A program made the position numbers and the translations under genes. Of a stretch of DNA of 64,000 nt, positions 59,045 through 64,000 are shown piece after piece. The notes beneath the pieces are model-generated. The model had not been told where the DNA came from and did not search any database. It saw nothing but the letters and a program-made list of their open reading frames with translations. This DNA is from Lachnospiraceae bacterium (GTDB lineage Bacteria > Bacillota > Clostridia > Lachnospirales > Lachnospiraceae): positions 278,261 through 342,260 of the forward strand of contig CAJTEE010000003.1 in assembly GCA_910575275.1 (NCBI GenBank), given 5' to 3'. How positions within the stretch are numbered: position 1 is the first letter of the stretch; every line of letters starts with the position of its first letter.

Positions 59045-60241
59045 ATGACATTACTGGAAAGAATCAAGGAAAATAAAGAGGAATTTATCGGCCTGCGCCG
59101 TACGATTCACGAGAATCCGGAGCTTTCGTTTCAGGAGACGGAGACGACGAAGCTGATCCGTGAATATCTCGATCGGTTGGGGATCGAAAATCTCCCGAAC
59201 GGGGAGGAGACCGGTGTGATCGGAATCCTGAAGGGGGGAAAGCCGGGGCCCGTGATCGCGCTGCGGGCGGACATTGACGCATTGAAGCTCACGGAGAACA
59301 CGAAACTTCCTTTTGCTTCCAAAAAGCCGGGCGTCTGCCATGCCTGCGGCCATGACTTGCATACGGCGGTGCTTTTAAGCACGGCGAAGCTTTTAAAGAG
59401 CTACGAGGCCGAGCTCTGCGGCACGGTAAAGTTTTTGTTCCAGCCTGCGGAGGAGGGGCTTGGCGGCTCCCTTTCCATGATTAAAAACGGGGGGTTGGAG
59501 AATCCGAAGGTGGATTATATTCTGGCCTGCCATACATGGCCGGAGATGCCGGCGGGCTCGATCGGTGTCAGGAAGGGTGCCATGTTAGGAGCATCCGATA
59601 CGTTTAAGGTCACGGTGCTCGGCAAGGGCGGTCATGCCGCCCATCCGCACAAGGGGATCGATCCGGTCGTGATCGCTGCACATCTGATCACACAGCTCCA
59701 GACGATCGCCTCGCGCCGCGTGGCTCCGGTGGATTCGGTCGTGGTGACGATCGGCCATCTGACCGCCGGGACTGTGAACAATATCATTCCGAATGAGGCA
59801 GTCATGGAGGGAACGGTCCGCACGCAGGATCCGGATACCAGGAAGCGTGTGGCAGAGATCATCGAGGAGCTCTGCGTGGGAACCGCGCGTGCAATGGGCG
59901 GTGACGCAAGGGTCGAGTACAACTGGGGTGTGGGTCCGACGATGTGCGATCCGGTTTTGGTGGATCAGATCAGCGAGGCTGTGACGGAGACGCTCGGTGC
60001 GGAAAAGCTCTTACAGGTGCCGGTTCCGTCTATGGGCGCGGAGGATTTTGCGTTCTATCTCGAGAAGGTGCCGGGGGCATTGTTTAGGATCGGGACGAGT
60101 GACGAAAAGCCGGAGAGCAAATGGGCGCTCCACAACCCGTCTACCTTCTTCAATGAGGAGGCGATCCTGGCCGGGGCTGCCGCAATGGTGGCAAGTGTGT
60201 TTAAGATCGGCGGCGGGGATATGGAAGCGCTGAAAAGATAA
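59045..60241 (+). CDS. M20 family amidohydrolase (N-acyl amino acid hydrolase type)
   Basis: A 398-residue zinc peptidase/amidohydrolase. Metal ligands are in HACGHDLHTAV, FQPAEEGLGG and ACHTWPEM; the dimerisation domain has GKGGHAAHPHKGIDPV, and SMGAEDFAFYLEKVPG is the C-terminal metal block. It resembles hippurate hydrolase/N-acetyl-L,L-diaminopimelate or indole-acetyl-amino-acid hydrolases. Linked to a peptide-type importer, it probably deacylates an imported N-acyl amino acid or dipeptide, and the RraA-like proteins may act on the released acid (inference). Confidence 0.93.
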   Translation: MTLLERIKENKEEFIGLRRTIHENPELSFQETETTKLIREYLDRLGIENLPNGEETGVIGILKGGKPGPVIALRADIDALKLTENTKLPFASKKPGVCHACGHDLHTAVLLSTAKLLKSYEAELCGTVKFLFQPAEEGLGGSLSMIKNGGLENPKVDYILACHTWPEMPAGSIGVRKGAMLGASDTFKVTVLGKGGHAAHPHKGIDPVVIAAHLITQLQTIASRRVAPVDSVVVTIGHLTAGTVNNIIPNEAVMEGTVRTQDPDTRKRVAEIIEELCVGTARAMGGDARVEYNWGVGPTMCDPVLVDQISEAVTETLGAEKLLQVPVPSMGAEDFAFYLEKVPGALFRIGTSDEKPESKWALHNPSTFFNEEAILAGAAAMVASVFKIGGGDMEALKR

Positions 60242-60246
60242 GAGAT

Positions 60247-60292
60247 GTAACAAAAGACGGGGCGCTTTTTGGGCTCCGTCTTTTGCTGTTAC
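60247..60292. terminator. Bidirectional terminator between convergent genes
   Basis: Outer arms GTAACA/TGTTAC and inner arms AAAGACGG/CCGTCTTT form one long stem (60247-60260 with 60277-60292, loop GGCGC-rich). It separates the M20 gene from the minus-strand chemotaxis-like gene. Its GTAACA/TGTTAC ends recall the dispersed palindromes. Confidence 0.75.
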
Positions 60293-60295
60293 GGC

Positions 60296-61225
60296 TTACT
60301 CTGCTTCTTTTATGATCGGTGGAATCTGAGACAGCATATTATCAACATCCTCAAACATGGCGCTCTTGGTGGTGCCCAGACGGCTGGCTAGATTAATATG
60401 GTCAACGACAGTCTGATACTGGTTCTTCGTCTGCTCGAAAAAAGTGCCTAACTCCGTGAGGGAGCGCCTGGAATCGTCGATGACATCGGAGATCTGGGAC
60501 TGAACAACAGTGGCTCCGTCTGCGGCCTGCGTGATCTTATCGAACATCACATAGGTGTCCTCCACCTTGCTTAAGCTGTCACCAAGGGCCTTCTGGGAAA
60601 CAACGATGCTGTTATCTAAGCGGCTCGTCCCGTCTTCCACATCCCGGATGCTGGAATCCATGGTAGCAATCAACTGCTTGATTTCATCTGCAAGCTTTTT
60701 TACCTCGACGGCTACTACGGCGAAGCCCTTTCCCTGTTCGCCTGCCCGAGCCGCCTCGATCGTGGCGTTCAATGCGAGAATATTGGTCTGGTCCGCGATG
60801 GATACGATCTGCCCGGTACAGTCCTTGATTTTTTTAACTGCCTTACGAAACTCCTCGAAGGTGTTTTCCATCTCATTGAAATGTGTCTTTACCTGCAGGG
60901 AGCTTCCTTTGAGTTCCTCGACCTCGTTCTGTGCCTGCGATACGGATTCAACGATTCCGCCTTTTACCTCCATAAACTGGCCGGATACCTGCTCGATGTT
61001 TGAGAAGATATCACCGAAGCCCTGAAGTCTCTGCTGAAAGCTGTCCGCTTCACCAAGAACCTCGTTGAAGGAGCTGTTGATCATGCCTAGCTCCTGTAAG
61101 GAGGCGACCTCCTTGTCTACGAGCTCTGCGTGATAATCCTTCAGACTTTCCATGACATGAAGCACCGGATACAGACTTTTCTTTTGTTCCTTTGGCTCCT
61201 GTGGGGCCTTCTTTTTAAATAGCAT
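60296..61225 (-). CDS. Soluble methyl-accepting chemotaxis-like signal protein
   Basis: A 309-residue protein without TM segments. The C-terminal half is the MCP hairpin tip: [42 protein letters not shown], the CheA/CheW-binding sequence (only in part quoted as a region). The N-terminal ~90 residues are helical, without a ligand domain I recognise. The cytoplasmic location, and a FIST sensor encoded 17 bases upstream in the same operon, suggest that the FIST protein supplies the sensing and this one the output to chemotaxis. Confidence 0.9.
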   Translation of the reverse strand: MLFKKKAPQEPKEQKKSLYPVLHVMESLKDYHAELVDKEVASLQELGMINSSFNEVLGEADSFQQRLQGFGDIFSNIEQVSGQFMEVKGGIVESVSQAQNEVEELKGSSLQVKTHFNEMENTFEEFRKAVKKIKDCTGQIVSIADQTNILALNATIEAARAGEQGKGFAVVAVEVKKLADEIKQLIATMDSSIRDVEDGTSRLDNSIVVSQKALGDSLSKVEDTYVMFDKITQAADGATVVQSQISDVIDDSRRSLTELGTFFEQTKNQYQTVVDHINLASRLGTTKSAMFEDVDNMLSQIPPIIKEAE

Positions 61226-61242
61226 GTTTTTTATTCCCCCTC

Positions 61243-62319
61243 TTACTCGAATACGACGCAGGTCATGGACTGATTGACAAAGCGGTTGTTATAATGTTCT
61301 CCATAGCCGACAAGCCCGGCATGAGAGCCCAGAACACTCATTTCCTGCAGATATTCCTGCATGTAATGATTTTGCGTGAACAGCAGATATCGGAACAGGC
61401 AATTCACAGAAAACACAGCCGAGATCTTGGGGAAGTCACGACGGATCGCCTGGATTGTATTTTTGACGACCTGTTTGTAGTCGTCAAGCTCGAGAAGGAT
61501 CAGGACGTCAGAGTCATTGACCTGGCGGAAGCAGGTCAAAGCGTTTCCGTGTACCTCTTTGATGGAAATGATGCAGGTATCATTCCCGTTGAGCTTTCCG
61601 AAGGGATTTTTGAAAGTCTGCGTCGTGATCTCCTGTTCGGTTATGTGGAGAATATCCTGGTAGACCTGTCTGGCGGACTTGCCGTTGAGCTCTCCAAGTA
61701 TGTAGTTCGCCTTATCGGTCTTAGAGGCGATAAAACGGTAGCCCTCCATCGGATGATAAATATTTTCTTTATAGGCCTTCACACGGCCTCCGTTGTTTTT
61801 GATCAGCGCATACGCCACTGCATCCTCATAAACACGACCGTTTGCGGATACCTTTCCGGCGTCTCCCGTCCCTCCGACCAGAGAAATGTTCCTGTGCTTC
61901 AATACACTGTATAGGGTAGTCAGCACACAGGCGTCGTTGCCCGCGCAGAAATCAATGCACACCGTATCCTTCTGCGAGGCGTTCACGGCCCGGACATCCT
62001 GCTCGAGGCGGCTTATATATTTGACCGGCATAACAGATACCTGCTCGAGAACGTTGGCGGCGGCAGTAACGCCATCCGTATAGGCCACGACACCGACGCC
62101 TTTCTCGGCGACCCGCGTGTCATAGCTCATTCCGATGCATCCGATACTTGGGATCCGTGGAAAAAGCTGTTCGAGCTCCCGTACATGCGCTTCAAATTGA
62201 TCACTGTTGGACATCAAAAGAATTAGCTGGGGATCAGCCAGACCCCGGACTGCTTCTTTGAGATTCCCACTCTGGCTCAGACCAAAAAACTGTTTCACTG
62301 CGCCATTCCTCACTTCCAT
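61243..62319 (-). CDS. FIST domain sensor protein
   Basis: 358 residues with FIST_N ([37 protein letters not shown] and [12 protein letters not shown] blocks) and FIST_C ([34 protein letters not shown]). FIST domains sense small ligands, often amino acids, and feed chemotaxis or two-component outputs (family knowledge). There is no TM. It is first gene of a two-gene minus-strand operon with the soluble MCP. Confidence 0.9.
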   Translation of the reverse strand: MEVRNGAVKQFFGLSQSGNLKEAVRGLADPQLILLMSNSDQFEAHVRELEQLFPRIPSIGCIGMSYDTRVAEKGVGVVAYTDGVTAAANVLEQVSVMPVKYISRLEQDVRAVNASQKDTVCIDFCAGNDACVLTTLYSVLKHRNISLVGGTGDAGKVSANGRVYEDAVAYALIKNNGGRVKAYKENIYHPMEGYRFIASKTDKANYILGELNGKSARQVYQDILHITEQEITTQTFKNPFGKLNGNDTCIISIKEVHGNALTCFRQVNDSDVLILLELDDYKQVVKNTIQAIRRDFPKISAVFSVNCLFRYLLFTQNHYMQEYLQEMSVLGSHAGLVGYGEHYNNRFVNQSMTCVVFE

Positions 62320-62344
62320 GATTAATGTATTTTTTTCAAGTTAT

Positions 62345-62374
62345 ATTATACTTCACAAAGGGGGATTTGGTCAA
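62345..62374 (-). promoter_or_regulatory. Sigma-A promoter of the FIST-MCP operon
   Basis: On the minus strand TTGACC (62369-62374), 18 bases, TATAAT (62345-62350), about 26 bases before the FIST start. Confidence 0.72.
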
Positions 62375-62388
62375 TAGTAAGAGGGGTA

Positions 62389-62482
62389 CTGTTCCCATAG
62401 GTCTGCGCATTTTCTGCGCTGAGCGTAAGAATGCGCGGAACAGCCGGCAAACATCCATCGCCGCAGGCGATTTTGCATGGAT
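62389..62482. repeat. Two hairpins in the FIST/YoaK divergent gap
   Basis: Hairpin 1: CTGTTCC and GCGCAT (62389-62395, 62405-62410) with ATGCGC and GGAACAG (62431-62443). Hairpin 2: ATCCAT (62453-62458) with ATGGAT (62477-62482), enclosing CGCC-GCA-GGCG. A short open frame crosses the region but lacks a ribosome site. It is probably a structured repeat rather than a gene. Confidence 0.55.
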
Positions 62483-62556
62483 TTTTGCATGCCGCCGAGA
62501 ACGGAGTGAGCAGAAACGTAAGAGGGAGAAAATGGAGAACCTATCCGGGGTGAGGC

Positions 62557-62585
62557 TTGCGAATGCAAAATTTATGGGGTATAAT
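62557..62585 (+). promoter_or_regulatory. Promoter of the YoaK-family gene
   Basis: TTGCGA (62557-62562), 17 bases, TATAAT (62580-62585), 73 bases before the start. Confidence 0.65.
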
Positions 62586-62658
62586 AAGTGCGGTTGAAAA
62601 AGATTCAGAGTCTTCTATATTAAAAACCATAAAATTTTGCCTTAAGGAGGACATCTTT

Positions 62659-63330
62659 ATGATAAAAAGCGACCGTGTGTCCGAGTCGGTCCGCCTGGGG
62701 ACGCTTTTGACGGTGACGGGCGGATTTATGGACGCGTATTCGTACCTGGTCCGAGGGGGTGTGTTTGCCAATGCGGAGACGGGGAATATTGTTTTGATGG
62801 GGCTTAACCTGGCGCAGGGAAACTGGGGGAAGGTGCTTCATTATCTGGTGCCGGTCATCGCGTTTGCGGTCGGCGTATTTGTGGCGGAATGGGTCAGGAA
62901 ACGGCTTGGCGAGGAGGCGAAGCTGCATTGGAAGGAGGGCGTGCTTTGGCTGGAGGTGGTTCTGGTCTTCTTGGCCGGGCTAATTCCCCAGGCGGGCAAC
63001 GATTTTGTCAACTGTATGATTGCCTTTATCTGCGCCATGCAGGTGGAGGCATTTCGGAAGATCCACGGGAAGGCGTTTGCGACGACGATGTGTACCGGGA
63101 ACCTGCGCAGTGGGACGGAGCTTTTGTCCGTGGGGCAGCTTGAGCATGATAATAAGAAGAAGGGGGAGTCGATGCATTATTACTGGATCAACTTCATCTT
63201 CATTGTCGGTGCCGCCATTGGAGCATGGGTCTGCGGCAGGTTTGCGGAAAAGTCAATTTGGTTCTGTTTGATTCCGTTACTTGGGGCATTGGGATTTATC
63301 GGGTATCAGAAAAGAAATGCGGAAATATAA
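62659..63330 (+). CDS. YoaK family membrane protein (DUF1275)
   Basis: 223 residues from ATG 62659, after AAGGAGG at 62644-62650. Six hydrophobic segments. VTGGFMDAYSYLVRGGVFANAETGNIV is the family N-terminal block, and FATTMCTGNLRSGTELL the second, mirrored one. The two TGN motifs are conserved across YoaK. The function is unknown; transport is often supposed. Confidence 0.92.
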   Translation: MIKSDRVSESVRLGTLLTVTGGFMDAYSYLVRGGVFANAETGNIVLMGLNLAQGNWGKVLHYLVPVIAFAVGVFVAEWVRKRLGEEAKLHWKEGVLWLEVVLVFLAGLIPQAGNDFVNCMIAFICAMQVEAFRKIHGKAFATTMCTGNLRSGTELLSVGQLEHDNKKKGESMHYYWINFIFIVGAAIGAWVCGRFAEKSIWFCLIPLLGALGFIGYQKRNAEI

Positions 63331-63344
63331 AAGAAAAGGACAGT

Positions 63345-63375
63345 CTGTAATGGCGGTTTTATACCGCCATTACAG
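63345..63375. repeat. Perfect palindrome between the YoaK gene and the transposase
   Basis: CTGTAATGGCGGT (63345-63357) and ACCGCCATTACAG (63363-63375), with a TTTAT spacer. It could be the terminator of the YoaK gene, or part of the end of the insertion sequence. It overlaps the last six bases of the transposase reading frame. Confidence 0.75.
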
Positions 63376-63999
63376 AGTGTAGACAAAGCGGCTCTGGTGT
63401 GTGTACCAGAGCCATTTATCTTTTATGAAGTAAATTGCGTCTAAAACAGAAATTCTGAAAGGATATCTTTCCTTCGGAAGTCCCCTTTTTGCCTTGATCT
63501 TTGCCAGCTTTTTCAGATTCATGCATGCATATGTAAGTCCGACCTTCATTTCCATCCGGGCTTTTCCATACATCTGCGTATACCGAAAACCATGATTCTC
63601 CTTTGCGGTCCCAAAGATCCTTTCTATGGTCTCTTTTCTGAGTGCGTATAAATCCTTCATTCCCAGTGTCTGACGGATATCTTCACACATCTCCATGTAT
63701 GATTCCCAGATATGACGTGTCACAACCTTGATATGATCCCTGCTTTCCGTACACTGTGAAAGATACGGGCATTCTGAACAGGCTGCTCCGCAGCTTTTAT
63801 ACTCTCTGTATCCGTCCCTGTTTGTTGCGCGGTATGTCAGCACTTTATTGTTGGGACAGATATAACAATCATAATACTCATCATATACATACTCATATTT
63901 CTTGAAAAATCCCTCCTTGGTCATTGGTCTTTTGTAAGGTAAGAGCGGTCTGATTCCATCATCTATCAAAAGCTTTGCAATCGCCGGAGTTTTATAACC
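63370..63999 (-). CDS. IS1182-type transposase, C-terminal part (cut by window edge)
   Basis: The frame is open to the right edge (GYKTPAIAKLL leads into LIDDGIRPLLPYKRPM), so the N-terminal part lies outside. Present are the Cys-rich insertion (YDCYICPNNKVLTYR, CGAACSECPYLSQC) and the C-terminal DDE region with ETIERIFGTAKENHGFRY carrying the final catalytic Glu. The end LTYACMNLKKLAKIK is typical. No stop or shift is visible in the 210 residues seen, so the element may be active. A 24-base hairpin (GGCTCTGG/CCAGAGCC, 63390-63413) lies inside its 3' end. Confidence 0.9.
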   Translation of the reverse strand, partial: GYKTPAIAKLLIDDGIRPLLPYKRPMTKEGFFKKYEYVYDEYYDCYICPNNKVLTYRATNRDGYREYKSCGAACSECPYLSQCTESRDHIKVVTRHIWESYMEMCEDIRQTLGMKDLYALRKETIERIFGTAKENHGFRYTQMYGKARMEMKVGLTYACMNLKKLAKIKAKRGLPKERYPFRISVLDAIYFIKDKWLWYTHQSRFVYTL

Positions 64000-64000
64000 T

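Noticed and set aside
62325..62597. 90-codon open frame in the FIST/YoaK gap
   Set aside because: It runs through two hairpins and both promoters, has no ribosome site, and its composition is that of structured repeat DNA.
1..64000. CRISPR array, rRNA or tRNA genes
   Set aside because: No regularly spaced direct repeats and no recognisable RNA-gene core sequences were found on reading through. Without a covariance search, a divergent tRNA cannot be fully excluded.

Overview
The window looks like chromosome of a spore-forming, flagellated Firmicute of the Lachnospiraceae type (Clostridium cluster XIVa). The reasons are an alpha/beta-type small acid-soluble spore protein, a Bacillus/Clostridium-order flagellar late-gene cluster (flgM-flgN-flgK-flgL-yviE-fliW-csrA, fliD-fliS-fliT-like), several secreted proteins with aromatic cell-wall-binding repeats, AGGAGG-type ribosome sites and a moderately GC-rich base composition. 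Species cannot be named from the sequence alone. No rRNA, tRNA or CRISPR array was seen.

Layout. 1-5.9 kb: the 3' part of recG, topB, and a Csp-like S8 protease. 5.9-10.2 kb: a gene graveyard, AT-rich in its first half, with a DNA-methyltransferase remnant containing an 11-G run, a broken AlbA_2/Schlafen-type regulator, a helicase + PD-(D/E)XK + DEDD-exonuclease gene broken by four frameshifts, and a cell-wall-repeat remnant. It ends at a bidirectional terminator. 10.3-16.7 kb: two Gfo/Idh/MocA oxidoreductases and a TRAP transporter (dctPQM) on the minus strand, facing a divergent AraC regulator. 16.8-23.3 kb: a zeta-like remnant, a secreted GH5 glycosidase, a CoA-transferase homologue with Gly where the catalytic Glu is expected, a macrodomain protein, a small-RNA candidate, and a PadR-DUF1700-DUF4097-PspC operon behind a consensus promoter that is almost wholly palindromic. 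23.5-25.4 kb: spore protein, cbiG and cobU.

25.4-40.6 kb is the motility block. fliD encodes a very large cap protein with an internal duplication. It is followed by fliS, a fliT-like gene, an orphan FtsE-like ATPase, flgM, flgN, flgK, flgL, yviE, fliW, csrA, a hybrid histidine kinase, a membrane-anchored C39-like peptidase on the minus strand, and a YjfB-like small protein. Sigma-28-type promoters (TTAA, N15-16, [GC][CT]CGATA) precede fliD, flgM and yjfB. 40.8-47.5 kb holds two unrecognised proteins and three secreted cell-wall-repeat proteins.

47.7-50.8 kb carries a compact three-gene operon with its own promoter and terminator: a DUF262 (GmrS/ParB-like) protein, a SMC-like AAA ATPase, and a protein whose C-terminus resembles HigB/RelE toxins. 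It is the best candidate here for a poorly described defence or conflict system. 50.8-60.2 kb is a LysR-controlled catabolic cluster: two RraA-type aldolase-like proteins, a complete peptide-type ABC importer and an M20 amidohydrolase, with a large fold-back element between the binding protein and the permeases. 60.3-64 kb: a soluble MCP-like protein and a FIST sensor on the minus strand, a YoaK-family membrane protein, and the 3' part of an IS1182-type transposase leaving the window.

A family of short (29-31 bp) palindromes ending in GTAACAG and CTGTTAC is scattered through intergenic gaps at five places. It is a useful genome-level repeat to follow.
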